DNA from: Limnobacter humi
GTDB taxonomy: Bacteria > Pseudomonadota > Gammaproteobacteria > Burkholderiales > Burkholderiaceae_B
Assembly: GCF_024518835.1 (NCBI RefSeq)
Contig: NZ_JANIGO010000001.1
Coordinates: 434,001 to 498,000, forward strand
DNA: 64,000 nucleotides
Direction: 5' to 3'
Below, in pieces: positions 52,767-62,691 of the stretch. Numbering within the stretch: the stretch's first letter is position 1; each line of letters begins with the position of its first letter. Below the pieces are notes generated by a model that searched no databases, was not told the DNA's origin, and saw only the letters and a list, made by a program, of their open reading frames with translations. A program made the translations under genes and the position numbers.

Positions 52767-54809
52767 ATGAAACGTGTGTTTTCCAATCAAACAATGCTGA
52801 CCCTTGCACTGAGTGCAGGCGCTTTGGTCTTCGGGCTGGGCGCAATTGGTGCAAGCATGCGACCCATTGATTTGCAGCCGAGCGCCCCCAGTGTGCGCTC
52901 ACTGGAAGGCGCTTCGCGGGTGTCAGAACCCATCGAATACCGGTCTGCACAAATTGTGGTGGACGACCCCCAAGGCGTTAAATACAACGCGGACGTCAAC
53001 GCCCTGGTGCGCTATCCGCTGGACGGCGACGGTCCCTTTCCAGTGGTTCTGTATTTGCACGGGCGCCATGTCACCTGTAGCTACCTGGGTCAGGAATTTT
53101 TAAGCACGGGTGAATGCGACCTGGAACTGCCCGGTGTATTGGGCCAGCCCATACAGGTGGTGAAAACAGTCGACAGCTACAAAGGCTACGACTACATGGC
53201 CAGGAACCTGGCGGCGCATGGGTATGTGGTGATTTCCATCAATGCCAATGACGTGAACGACAAGGACCTGGTCGGAGACGCCGGTGTGAATGCCCGCTCT
53301 CAACTTATCTTGCACCACCTGGACATTTTGAGAGAGATCAACAAAAACGGCAGTTATTCCGCCATGAACAAGCCCTACGCGCTGGCCAGCTTGCGCGGCA
53401 AAATTGACATGGACCACATTGGCGTGATGGGCCACTCCCGGGGTGGCCAGGCCGTCACGCATGTGGTGGGCGTGAACAAGGCACGGGGTGCAACGCTGGA
53501 AGTGGGCAATGTTTACCCGGCGGGCAGTGAATTCAACAAACCGCACAACATCACATCCGTGTTTGCCTTGGCACCCACCAACTTTGGCTACATTGCGGCG
53601 CCGGATGTGAACTTTGCGGTGTTGTTGCCCTACTGCGACGGGGATGTCTCGAACCTTCAAGGGGCTTTCATGTTCGACAAGAGCCGCTACGTCACCGAGC
53701 AAACCCCAAAACCGAAATTCCAGATCGTGACCATGGGAGCCAACCACAACTTTTACAACACCACCTGGACTGGCGACGACTATTCGAATACAGACAGCTT
53801 CTGCGAGCTGGGCAAGGCCGGCAACGGGCGTGACAACCCGCTGGACCAGCGGCGCCATGGCGAATTTTTGATGTCGTCGTTTTTCCGGTATTTCTTGGGC
53901 AATGAGCAGCAGTTTGCAGGTTACTGGACTGGGCAAGCCAGCCTGCCGCTGGATGCCTGCCCCCAAGCCACAGCGAAAAACGGACAACGGTGTGAAGACC
54001 GGGTGCACCTGAGCATTCAGAAACCCGTCGACCAGCGACTGGTGATCGACGACACACTGGACAATCAGTCCCTGATGACCAACAACCTGAATGCCGCCAA
54101 CACGGCGGTGAATCTGGACAAGTTTGAGTTCTGCAATACCACCTCGGCCACTGGCACTGCTGCACCTGCAGCCTGCCCCAGCGCCAGAACACAGGCCACT
54201 GCCGGGCAGTTGGTGGTGGAGTCAGACAACCAGCAATCCAGCGTGGTGTTTAACCTGGGCAACCTGAACAGCAAGGCCTATGACGCCGTGACCTTCCGGG
54301 TTGGCTTGCCAGTGCCCACGGGCACCACACCGGCACTGACAGATGCGCCCAAATTGTCGGTGACCTTGACCGACACCAAGGGCCAATCCAAAACCCTGCG
54401 GGTGGCGGATTACAGCACGGCGGTGTATGTACCACCTGGCGATGCCACCAACACCGAGGGGGCCAAAACGCTGCTGAACATGGTGCGCCTGCCGTTAAAA
54501 GACTTCGCCGGCATTGACTTTGAACACCTGAAAAGCCTGGCCCTGGAAGCCGAAGGGTTGGTAAAACTTCAGCTGACCGATGTTCAACTGCAGGCATTGG
54601 CTGGCCCATTGCCCAATATTCCGGTCAGTGACGCAGGGGGCGGAACACCCACATCACCCACCGAAACAGGCACTGGCAGCACTGGCGGCACTGGCGCAAC
54701 CAGCGCCGGCAACACCAGCACCACGGGTGGTGGCGGTTCGATGGGTTGGGCTGGCTTGCTGATGCTCACGGCGGCCTTGGCGGCATACCGACGCAAAACA
54801 ATCCGCTAA
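52767..54809 (+). CDS. Secreted alpha/beta hydrolase with GlyGly-CTERM sorting tail
   Basis: A 680-residue protein with a signal peptide, then an alpha/beta hydrolase domain: FPVVLYLHGRH, the nucleophile elbow GVMGHSRGGQAVTH, and a late MGANHNFYN with the probable catalytic His. Residues ~400-620 form a second beta-rich region. The last ~60 residues are low-complexity Gly/Thr/Ser followed by GGGGSMGWAGLLMLTAALAAY and RRKTIR, the GlyGly-CTERM pattern processed by a rhombosortase. It is likely exported to the surface or medium. The substrate is unknown; polyester or lipid is possible. Confidence 0.75.
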   Translation: MKRVFSNQTMLTLALSAGALVFGLGAIGASMRPIDLQPSAPSVRSLEGASRVSEPIEYRSAQIVVDDPQGVKYNADVNALVRYPLDGDGPFPVVLYLHGRHVTCSYLGQEFLSTGECDLELPGVLGQPIQVVKTVDSYKGYDYMARNLAAHGYVVISINANDVNDKDLVGDAGVNARSQLILHHLDILREINKNGSYSAMNKPYALASLRGKIDMDHIGVMGHSRGGQAVTHVVGVNKARGATLEVGNVYPAGSEFNKPHNITSVFALAPTNFGYIAAPDVNFAVLLPYCDGDVSNLQGAFMFDKSRYVTEQTPKPKFQIVTMGANHNFYNTTWTGDDYSNTDSFCELGKAGNGRDNPLDQRRHGEFLMSSFFRYFLGNEQQFAGYWTGQASLPLDACPQATAKNGQRCEDRVHLSIQKPVDQRLVIDDTLDNQSLMTNNLNAANTAVNLDKFEFCNTTSATGTAAPAACPSARTQATAGQLVVESDNQQSSVVFNLGNLNSKAYDAVTFRVGLPVPTGTTPALTDAPKLSVTLTDTKGQSKTLRVADYSTAVYVPPGDATNTEGAKTLLNMVRLPLKDFAGIDFEHLKSLALEAEGLVKLQLTDVQLQALAGPLPNIPVSDAGGGTPTSPTETGTGSTGGTGATSAGNTSTTGGGGSMGWAGLLMLTAALAAYRRKTIR

Positions 54810-54815
54810 AAAAGT

Positions 54816-54844
54816 TGAACAGGCTCACTGCGTGAGCCTGTTCA
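54816..54844. terminator. Hairpin terminator between convergent genes
   Basis: TGAACAGGCTCAC / GTGAGCCTGTTCA, 13 bp, with a 3-base loop. It contains the stop codon of the FAH-family gene (54842-54844) and shares its core with the hairpins at 22342 and 39866. Confidence 0.8.
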
Positions 54845-55498
54845 TTTCACCCACACGGTGTGAGACAACAACGTTGCCAACTGCACATCGATTTGATCTC
54901 CAGCAGACAAGGCCCCGACACCCTCCGGTGTGCCGGTGAACACCAGGTCACCCGCCTGCAGCGTAAACACCTGGCTGAGGTGGGCAATGATGACAGGCAG
55001 GCTGTAGAGCATCTGGCGGACATCCCCTTGTTGCCGCGTTTGGCCATTGAGCGCCATGCGAAAGGTCAACTGGCTCCAGTCCCCGACCGACGTTGCGGGA
55101 ATAAATTCGGACACCGTGGCCGAGTCATCAAACCCCTTGGCCACGGCCCACGGCAAGCCGGCTGATTTGGCTTTGCCTTGAATGTCGCGGGCGGTCAGGT
55201 CCAGACCGATGCCAAAGCCTGCAATGTGCTGCAAGGCATCAGCCTGCGGAATGTTCTTCCCACCCCGCCCCATCAACAGCACCAACTCAGTCTCATAGTG
55301 TACATCGCTCGAATGGCTAGGCAGGCGCAGGGTATTGGTGGTGTTCAAGGCCGACGTGGGTTTGAGAAACACCACGGGGTCGTCGGCCGGCTTGTTGCCC
55401 AGCTCGGCAATGTGGGCGGCGTAATTGCGGCCAATACAGAAAATGTTTTGAACAGCGATGGACTGCGGTGGGTTGCTGAGCAGGTTAACGTGCGGCAT
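54842..55498 (-). CDS. Fumarylacetoacetate hydrolase-family protein
   Basis: A 218-residue FAH-family enzyme from ATG 55498, behind a CCGGAG site: IFCIGRNYAAHIAELG, VVFLKPTSAL, VHYETELVLLMG (metal-binding acids), DLTARDIQGKAK and VFTGTPEGVGAL. Single-domain members hydrolyse or decarboxylate oxo-acids such as acylpyruvates. No partner gene indicates a pathway. Confidence 0.9.
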   Translation of the reverse strand: MPHVNLLSNPPQSIAVQNIFCIGRNYAAHIAELGNKPADDPVVFLKPTSALNTTNTLRLPSHSSDVHYETELVLLMGRGGKNIPQADALQHIAGFGIGLDLTARDIQGKAKSAGLPWAVAKGFDDSATVSEFIPATSVGDWSQLTFRMALNGQTRQQGDVRQMLYSLPVIIAHLSQVFTLQAGDLVFTGTPEGVGALSAGDQIDVQLATLLSHTVWVK

Positions 55499-55754
55499 GA
55501 ATGCTCCGGGGTTGACTGGTGTATGGCCCATTTTATCCACGTGCCTTGTGGTGGTGCACATGCCCCAACAGCGCCTACTGGAAAACCCGCAAAGCTTGGT
55601 GTAAACCCCAAGCGCCACTGCACCAGCGCGGTGTGCCGATGCACTGGGAGCGTACACCCGGACCGGGAAACTGGCATGGCACAGACGTTGCGTAAAGCGC
55701 TGGCTGGGTAGCCCTGCTGCCCACGTGCATTTGAAGCAACCCCCAGGAGTACCC

Positions 55755-56800
55755 ATGATCAAGATGACACGCACGCGCTGGGCCATTGCTGCAGCGTTTT
55801 CCGGGGCCGCGGCCCCCACACATTGACCGGCCCCATTTACGTGAACGGCGCCGAGCCCGGTGATGTGCTGAAAGTGAAAATCAACCGGATTGTGCCCCGC
55901 GCTTATGGCACCAACTTCAATATTCCCGGCATGTTTGGCCAGTTCCCGAAAGACTTCCAGGACGGCCAGGTGAAATACCTGTACCTGGACATGGAACGCA
56001 AGGTGGCGGAATTTTTGCCAGGTATTGAAATTCCGTTGAAACCCTTCCCCGGCACCATTGGTGTGGCACGCGCCGAGCCTGGCCGCTATTCCAGCGTACC
56101 TCCCGGTGAGTACGGCGGCAACATGGACATCCGCGAACTGCAGGCCGGTGCAACCTTGTACGTGCCAGTGTGGGTGAAAGGTGGCTTGCTGTGGTCAGGC
56201 GACTCACACGCCGCACAAGGCAATGGTGAAGTCAACCTCACCGCGATTGAAACCGCCTACAAGGAGTTGAATGTGACGGTGGAAGTGGTGAAGACCATGA
56301 AGCTGGACATGCCCCGCATCGAAACCCCCACCCACTGGGTGACCATGGGCTTTGACAAAGATTTGAACCTTGCTTGGGACAATGCCAAGGCACAAACCGT
56401 GAAGTATCTCGCCGAGCAGCGCAAAATCACGCCGGACGCAGCCGCCAAGCTGATGCCCACTGTGTCGGACTGCCGGGTGTCACAAGTCGTGAACATCAAG
56501 AAGGGCATTCACTGCACCAACCCCAAAAACCTGAAGGCCAAAGGCATTGAGCCAAGGCCGCTGACCGAAACCAAAGACCTGTTTGTGTCGGTGGGCACTG
56601 ACGCCGATGCCAACAAGGCGATGGACATGGCGTCCATGGGCATGATTGAGCAACTGCAAGCCAAAAAAGGGCTGAGTCGTCTGGATGCCTACGGTTTGGT
56701 ATCCGTGGGCATGGACTGCCGCGTGGGTGAGATGACGGATGCGAAGAAGTCCATTCACTGCGTGGTGCCCAAAAACCTGTGGGTGAACAAGAAGGCATGA
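55755..56800 (+). pseudogene. Acetamidase/formamidase with N-terminal deletion
   Basis: From 55755 an ATG opens a signal peptide (MIKMTRTRWAIAAAFSGAAA), which then stops at a TGA. In a second frame, sequence from ~55815 reads HTLTGPIYVNGAEPGDVLKVK, the conserved middle of the FmdA/acetamidase family, and continues 325 residues through GGNMDIREL and WSGDSHAAQGNGE to the C-terminus (56800). About 60-80 residues and the reading frame are missing between the two parts. A shorter start at 55823 exists, but the product would lack part of the catalytic fold. Confidence 0.75.
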
Positions 56801-57585
56801 TGATAAACCGCGCAAGGTGTTGCCTGATGATTGGCCTGCTGGGTCTGCTACTGCCCAGCCTGAGCCGCCTGAAAAACACGCGACTGTTGGTTCGGGTTGG
56901 CCTGGACTATGACGTGTGGTTAAACCGGCTGATCAAGCAAAGTGGACGCACCGACCTGACACGTGGTGGTGAAGCGGTGGTGGATGCATCCCGCAATGTG
57001 TTGCTGCTGGAAGTCAAACAGGGTGGGTTTCAATCGGACGGCCATGCCCATGGTGCTGGAAACCCCCACTACTGGTTAGACCCAGACAATGCGGCGGTGA
57101 TCACGGGCAACATTGCGGAGGCGCTGGCCCGCCTGGACCCAACCCATGCCCGGCAATATGTGCAACAGCGCAATGCCTTTTTGGCTTTGCTGAAAGAAAA
57201 AACGCTGGCCTGGCAAGACCAATTGAAACCCTGGGCCGGCGTGCCCTTGCTGGTGTACCACAACAATTGGCCCTACCTGGCCCGTCGGTTCAAGCTCAAC
57301 ATGGCAGCCACTGTGGAAACCCGTCCTGGTGTTGCGCCCAGCCCCAAAGCACTGGCCACGCTGGTTCAAACCGTACAAACCCGGAATATCCGCTGGCTGA
57401 TCCGCCAACCGTCAGAACCAACCCGTGATCTGGAGTTCATCGCCCGGAAAACCGGGGCTCACATTGTGAGCCTGGCTGCGTCTGTGGGGGATGCACCAGG
57501 CATCAACAACTACGTGGATTTGTTTGAATACAACGTGCAAGTGCTTCAAAAAGCCTTGAGCGCAACACCTGGAAGCCAACCATGA
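56797..57585 (+). pseudogene. Metal ABC transporter substrate-binding protein, internally deleted
   Basis: About 262 residues. The signal peptide (MMINRARCCLMIGLLGLLLP) is followed directly by SLSRLKNTRLLVRVGLDYDVW, which in ZnuA-like proteins lies ~70-80 residues further in. The first metal-binding lobe, including the usual H-x-(F/Y)-x-P segment, is therefore missing, while the later HAHGAGNPHYWLDPDN and GVAPSPKALATL motifs remain. The frame is open, so a product could still be made. Coupled to the next gene by a start/stop overlap. Confidence 0.75.
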
Positions 57586-58476
57586 ATGCACTGGATTTTT
57601 TGACCCTGCCGCTATTGGCCTGCTTGTTGCTGATTGTGGTGCACTGTCAGTTTGGGCTGCATGTCATCCAGCGCAATGTGATTTTTGTAGACCTCGCCTT
57701 GGCACAATGCGCGGCACTTGGGGCCACGGTGGCCTTTATGCAAGGCCACATGCCGGGCACATTGGGCGCCTATGCATGGTCACTGGGTTTGGCTTGGGCG
57801 GGTGCATTGGTTTTGTCCCTGATTCGGTTTGCACCCAACACCGTCCCCCATGAGGCTTTGGTGGGTGTGTTGTATGTGGCCTGTTCAGCAGGCGGTGTTC
57901 TACTGATTGACTCTGCGCCCCAAGGGGCTGAGCACTTGAAGCAGATGCTGACCGGCAGCATTTTGACAGTCACGCCCGACGAGGTGTTGAAAGCCGCACT
58001 GGTCTACACCCCGATTGTTGGGCTGCTGCACCTGGCCACCGACCGGGGGTGGATGCAGGGCAACGGCGGGCGAGCCTGGCTGGTCGACCTGCTGTTTTAC
58101 GCCGCATTCGGTGTGGTCGTAACATCCTCAGTGGCCATGGCTGGCGTGTTGCTGGTCTTCTCATTTCTGATTATTCCGGCGCTGTGCGGCGTGCTGCTGG
58201 CCAAACGCCAAAGCCAACAATGGGCTTGGGGCATCGGCCTGGGTGGTCAGCCTAGTGTGGCTGGCTGCGCAACCACGGGCCGACCAGCCCTTGCTGGATG
58301 CCGCAGAAAAAGCGCTGCCCGCCCTGCAAGCGCTCTACCTTCGCCCGGTGGAGCGGCAAGCCCTCGGTGAGTCACAGGCGTACAGCAAGCTTGCTGGGTT
58401 TGTGGCTGTGGCGTCGCGCACAGACCTCATCCAAATAGACGAGCCCTGCTGTATTGCCACGCCCGCCGGGTTTTGA
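57582..58476 (+). pseudogene. Metal ABC transporter permease, broken near the 3' end
   Basis: The permease reads normally for ~225 residues: seven or more membrane segments with FVDLALAQCAALGA, PHEALVGVLY and the GVVVTSSVAMAGVLLVFSFLIIPA core. After GIGLGG the frame departs into unrelated sequence. A second frame (58243-58476) contains WLAAQPRADQPLLDAAEKALP, a segment seen downstream or at the end of related permease genes, so a piece is deleted between. No ATPase gene is present nearby. Confidence 0.7.
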
Positions 58477-58506
58477 CATGATGCAAGACCAAAGGGGCGG
58501 GATGCG

Positions 58507-59124
58507 ATGAATCTGCTGGTGATTGATGACCATTTGTTGTTCAGGGAAGGCCTGCGCCATATTTTGCAGCGGCTGGATGACACCGTCACCATTCATGAAT
58601 TTGGCGCCCTGCAGCCAGCCTTGCGATTTGCAGACGAGATGTCTGACTTCGATCTCATCCTGATGGACATGCAATTGCCGGACTCTGCCGGGCTGCAAGG
58701 TCTTCAAGCATTGCGGCGCGCCTTCCCCGGAAGCCCCATCGCCCTGATTTCCGGTGTCGCAGATACGATCCAGATTCAACAAGGTCTGCGTCAGGGTGCG
58801 CAAGGTTTCATCTCAAAATCGGGCAGTGCCGACGATTTGCTCAACGCCATTGAACGCATTCTGGCGGGCCATGTGGAGTCGCCATCCCCACAGCGACCGA
58901 TCGCCTTGAGCACCCAGCCCAGCCGAAGTGCCTTTCACCTCACTCCCCGTCAGGTTGAGGTGTTGTCACAACTGTGTGAAGGCCATTCCAACAAGGAAAT
59001 CGGCCGAATGCTGAACATGAGCGAGAACACTGTGCGCTGCCATGTGGCCAGCGTATTCCGAGCCCTGGGCGCCAAATCACGAACCGAAGCGGTGGTGCTG
59101 GCAAAGCGCCGGGGGGTTGTGTGA
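58507..59124 (+). CDS. LuxR/NarL-family response regulator
   Basis: A 205-residue regulator: receiver domain with LLVIDDHLLFREGL, phospho-acceptor Asp in LILMDMQLPD and a terminal ISKSGSAD Lys, followed by a LuxR HTH (LTPRQVEVLSQLCEGHSNKEIGRMLNMSENTVRCHV). The next gene, its likely sensor kinase, starts in its stop codon. Confidence 0.93.
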   Translation: MNLLVIDDHLLFREGLRHILQRLDDTVTIHEFGALQPALRFADEMSDFDLILMDMQLPDSAGLQGLQALRRAFPGSPIALISGVADTIQIQQGLRQGAQGFISKSGSADDLLNAIERILAGHVESPSPQRPIALSTQPSRSAFHLTPRQVEVLSQLCEGHSNKEIGRMLNMSENTVRCHVASVFRALGAKSRTEAVVLAKRRGVV

Positions 59125-60875
59125 CGACCCCGGTGCCGGACGGTAACGCTTATGCCGCCGATATTCGCCGTGAACAATGCCGACTGCTGTTTGATCACTT
59201 GCCCTTTGTGCTGATCGGCAGCCTGGTCTCTGCATCGGGCGTGGGGGCGATTTTCTGGAATATCCGCCCGCATGGCACGGTGGTTGGCTGGATGGCTGCC
59301 ATTTACCTGTTGTGCGCCATCCGCTGGTGGGTACGGCGTCGTTTTATTGCACTGGGCTCAACATTTGAGCCTGATCGGTGGATTCGAATTGCCACAGCGC
59401 AAACCCTGACAGCAGGCTGCCTGTGGGGGTTGCTGGGTATTCTGTTTTTTGGCGATGAGCCGATTGTCATGATGACCCTGGTGATTGTGTTGGGGGGCAT
59501 GACAGCCGGTGCCGTCTCGTCCCACAGCTGCCATGTACCGGCTTATGCAGCGTATGCCATCCCGACCGTGCTCCCCTTTGCCCTGCGCTGTTTGGTGGAA
59601 GGCTCACAATTCCACGCGGTGGTGGCAGCCTTGTCGCTCACCTTCCTAATGGTGAACATCAACTACGGAAAAAACCTGCAACGCATGTTGCTTGAAACCC
59701 TGGAATTGCGTTTTCGCAACGCTGACCTGGTGAAAGCCCTGCGCCACCAGAAAGACGTGGCGGAACGCGCCAGCCTGGCCAAAACACGGTTTTTGGCCGC
59801 AGCCAGCCACGATTTGCGCCAACCGGTGCAAGCCATTGAATTGTTTGTGGACGTGCTAAGCCAGGAACTTCAAAACCGACCGCAGGCCAGCATGCTGGGC
59901 CGCATCCGGGCAGCTGGTCGTGGCCTGGAAAGCCTGCTGAACGCACTGCTGGATTTTTCAAGGATTGATGCCGCCAGCATCACGCCGGACATTCACAGCT
60001 TTCCCCTCCAGCCGCTGCTGGACAGCCTGAAAAACACGTTTGCAGCCCAGGCCGAGGTGAAAGGCCTTGAACTGCATATTCACCCAACCCGATTGCTGGT
60101 GCGCAGCGACCCCAACCTGCTGGAACGCATTCTTCGCAATTTTGTGGCCAATGCTTTGAAATACACACCGACCGGGCGTGTGGTGGTGGGCTGCAGGCGC
60201 CAGGGCCCGCAGTTGCGCATTGATGTGATTGACACGGGTGTTGGTATTCCGGAATCGGCCCACCAACAGGTGTTCAATGAGTTTTTTCAGCTCGACAACC
60301 CCGAACGGGACCGCGAGAAAGGGCTGGGCCTGGGTCTGTTCATTGCGAACGGACTGGCCGATCTGCTGGGCCATCGGATCGCCATTGATTCCAGGGTGGG
60401 CCACGGCGCACGGTTTTCCGTTGAGGTGGAACGGGGGCAACTGGCCGACTTGCGGGCCAATGAATCTGCGTTGGCAGACCAGGGTATGGCGCTGCAGGGC
60501 AAGGCCATCCTGATCATCGATGACGACCCGGACATTCGGACTGGCCTGGCGGAAATGCTGGAGCGGTGGGAGTGTGCCACCACCACGGCCGAGTCGGCTG
60601 AAGAAGCACTGGAATTGATCCAGATCAGCGGCTTCATGCCGGATGCCATCTTGGCGGACTACCGACTTCGGCACGACACCACCGGCACCCAAGCCATTGC
60701 CGATATTCGGGCCCGCTGGGGCCCCATTCCCGCGGCCATTCTCACCGGAGACACCGACCCCATGAGAATCCGCGAAGCGAGGGCATCCGGGCTGCCCTTG
60801 CTGCACAAACCCTTAAGCGCTGCGAAGTTGCGGGCAGCGCTTAGCCACCTGTTGGCGCAAAACCCGCCAGCGTAG
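59121..60875 (+). CDS. Hybrid sensor histidine kinase/response regulator
   Basis: A 584-residue protein from GTG 59121. Five or six N-terminal membrane helices (30-190), then a short linker and the H-box FLAAASHDLRQPVQAIE, the N-box LERILRNFVANALKYTP, the G boxes VIDTGVGIPESA and GLGLGLFIANGL, and a C-terminal receiver (ILIIDDDPDIRTG; Asp in DAILADYRLRHD). The membrane domain is of an unassigned sensory type. It probably phosphorylates the preceding LuxR-type regulator. Confidence 0.93.
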   Translation: MTTPVPDGNAYAADIRREQCRLLFDHLPFVLIGSLVSASGVGAIFWNIRPHGTVVGWMAAIYLLCAIRWWVRRRFIALGSTFEPDRWIRIATAQTLTAGCLWGLLGILFFGDEPIVMMTLVIVLGGMTAGAVSSHSCHVPAYAAYAIPTVLPFALRCLVEGSQFHAVVAALSLTFLMVNINYGKNLQRMLLETLELRFRNADLVKALRHQKDVAERASLAKTRFLAAASHDLRQPVQAIELFVDVLSQELQNRPQASMLGRIRAAGRGLESLLNALLDFSRIDAASITPDIHSFPLQPLLDSLKNTFAAQAEVKGLELHIHPTRLLVRSDPNLLERILRNFVANALKYTPTGRVVVGCRRQGPQLRIDVIDTGVGIPESAHQQVFNEFFQLDNPERDREKGLGLGLFIANGLADLLGHRIAIDSRVGHGARFSVEVERGQLADLRANESALADQGMALQGKAILIIDDDPDIRTGLAEMLERWECATTTAESAEEALELIQISGFMPDAILADYRLRHDTTGTQAIADIRARWGPIPAAILTGDTDPMRIREARASGLPLLHKPLSAAKLRAALSHLLAQNPPA

Positions 60876-61036
60876 CCCCTCGGCCGAGTTCTGCCGGTTG
60901 AGGGGGTGCGCGAAGTGGGTATGGTTACACCCTGTTCAAAAGCGGTACTGTCAGCCATCGCCTCGCCGTCTAAGGCACTGTTGGCTGCGGGTTGTTCAAC
61001 GCAGGCACCCCTCGACCCCTTGCAACTGGACATTCC

Positions 61037-62599
61037 GTGAACACATTCGCCAATCTCACCATTCGCACCAAACTCACCCTGATGATGGGCATCGCCATTG
61101 TCGCCCTGTTGGCCAGCAGCCTGACCGGCTTTTTGGGCATTCGGACCGTGACAGGCTCCATGAATGAAATTGGTCAGGTTCGACTGCCGTCCGTTCTGGG
61201 TCTGGAAATCGTGATGAATGCCAGAACAGCCATTCAAGCGACCAACCGGCGCGTGGCGTTTTATGAAAACAACCATCAAGCCCAGGCAGAATTTGACAGC
61301 ATTTTGAAATCACTGGACAAACGTTGGGCGCGCCTGCAGGAAGGCTGGAAGCTTTACGAACCTCTGCCCCAAACCGCTGAGGAAGCCGCACTGTGGAAGC
61401 AGTTTGAAGCCAAACAGAGCGAGTGGAAAACCGGGGCAGACCAGATTCGGCAAACCATTGAAGCGCTTAGCCGCACGCGGTCAGAGATCGAGCAGAAACA
61501 ACTGTTTGCGCAGTACTACCAGCAAATGAAAGACTTGCTGCCGGTGTACAACACCTCGGAAGATTTGCTCAAACAGATTGTCGATTTGAATGTGAACATC
61601 GGCAATGCGGCTGTGGTGGAGGGCGCTGCGGCTGCAGACAAAGCCAATGTGGTGATGTTAACGGTGGCCTTGATTGCCTTGGGCGGCTTGTTGGCCATGG
61701 GCATCCTGATTGTACGCAGCACACTGAAACAACTGGGTGGCGAGCCCAACCTGGTGAACAACATCGTGGGCCGGGTGGCCAACGGCGACCTGTCGGTGAG
61801 CATTCCACTGCAAGCGGGCGACTCCACCAGCATGCTGGCTTCGATCAAGACCATGGTCGAGAAACTCTCCGGCATCATTCTGGAAGTGCGCAGCGCCACC
61901 GACAATATTTCCAGTGCGTCGGTGCAGGTGTCCTCCACCGCGCAGAACCTGAGCCATGCCACCAGTGAGCAGGCGGCCTCGGTGGAGGAAACCAGTGCGG
62001 CCATGGAAGAAATGTCCACCTCGGTGGCCCAGAACACCGACAATGCCAAGGTGACTGAAGGCATGGCCTCCACTGCCGCCCAACAAGCCCGGGAAGGCGG
62101 GAATGCTGTGGCGTCCACCGTGTCTGCCATGCGTGACATTGCCGAGAAAATCGGCATCATCGACGACATTGCCTACCAAACCAACATGCTGGCCCTGAAC
62201 GCCGCCATTGAAGCAGCACGCGCCGGTGAACATGGCAAAGGGTTTGCCGTGGTCGCCACCGAGGTGCGCAAACTGGCTGAACGCAGCCAGGTGGCCGCAG
62301 CAGAAATTGGACAGGTGGCAACCAACAGCGTCGAACTGGCTGAACGGGCTGGCGAGCTGTTGGGCCAAATGGTGCCAGCCATTACACGGACCGCTGACCT
62401 GGTGCAGGAAATCACCTGTGCATCGCAGGAGCAAACCGTGGGGGTGGAACAGATCAACAGCGCCATGCAACAGATGAGCCAGATCACCCAGCAAAACGCT
62501 TCGGCCTCCGAGGAGTTGGCTGCCACAGCAGAACAGATGTCGGCCCAGGCCAGCCAATTGGCCGACGTGATGTCTTTTTTCAAGACCCACACCGCCTGA
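61037..62599 (+). CDS. Methyl-accepting chemotaxis protein
   Basis: A 520-residue receptor from GTG 61037. The first membrane helix is at about 11-32, the periplasmic four-helix sensor runs from ~35 to 190, and the second helix is near 200-220. A HAMP segment ([15 protein letters not shown]...ANGDLSV) precedes the signalling coiled coil with the conserved hairpin tip ([33 protein letters not shown]). It lacks a C-terminal NWETF pentapeptide. The ligand is unknown. Confidence 0.93.
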   Translation: MNTFANLTIRTKLTLMMGIAIVALLASSLTGFLGIRTVTGSMNEIGQVRLPSVLGLEIVMNARTAIQATNRRVAFYENNHQAQAEFDSILKSLDKRWARLQEGWKLYEPLPQTAEEAALWKQFEAKQSEWKTGADQIRQTIEALSRTRSEIEQKQLFAQYYQQMKDLLPVYNTSEDLLKQIVDLNVNIGNAAVVEGAAAADKANVVMLTVALIALGGLLAMGILIVRSTLKQLGGEPNLVNNIVGRVANGDLSVSIPLQAGDSTSMLASIKTMVEKLSGIILEVRSATDNISSASVQVSSTAQNLSHATSEQAASVEETSAAMEEMSTSVAQNTDNAKVTEGMASTAAQQAREGGNAVASTVSAMRDIAEKIGIIDDIAYQTNMLALNAAIEAARAGEHGKGFAVVATEVRKLAERSQVAAAEIGQVATNSVELAERAGELLGQMVPAITRTADLVQEITCASQEQTVGVEQINSAMQQMSQITQQNASASEELAATAEQMSAQASQLADVMSFFKTHTA

Positions 62600-62619
62600 T
62601 CACTCGAAAACCCTGAGAC

Positions 62620-62669
62620 TGCAAACGCCACAAAAGCGTTTGCATTCTCGCAGTTGCAACGCGAGAATC
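62620..62669. other. Two adjacent inverted repeats downstream of the receptor gene
   Basis: GCAAACGC...GCGTTTGC and ATTCTCGC...GCGAGAAT lie side by side between the chemotaxis receptor and the MFS gene. The first may act as a terminator; neither has a T run. Confidence 0.45.
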
Positions 62670-62691
62670 CAATCTCCCCCGGAGATTGATC

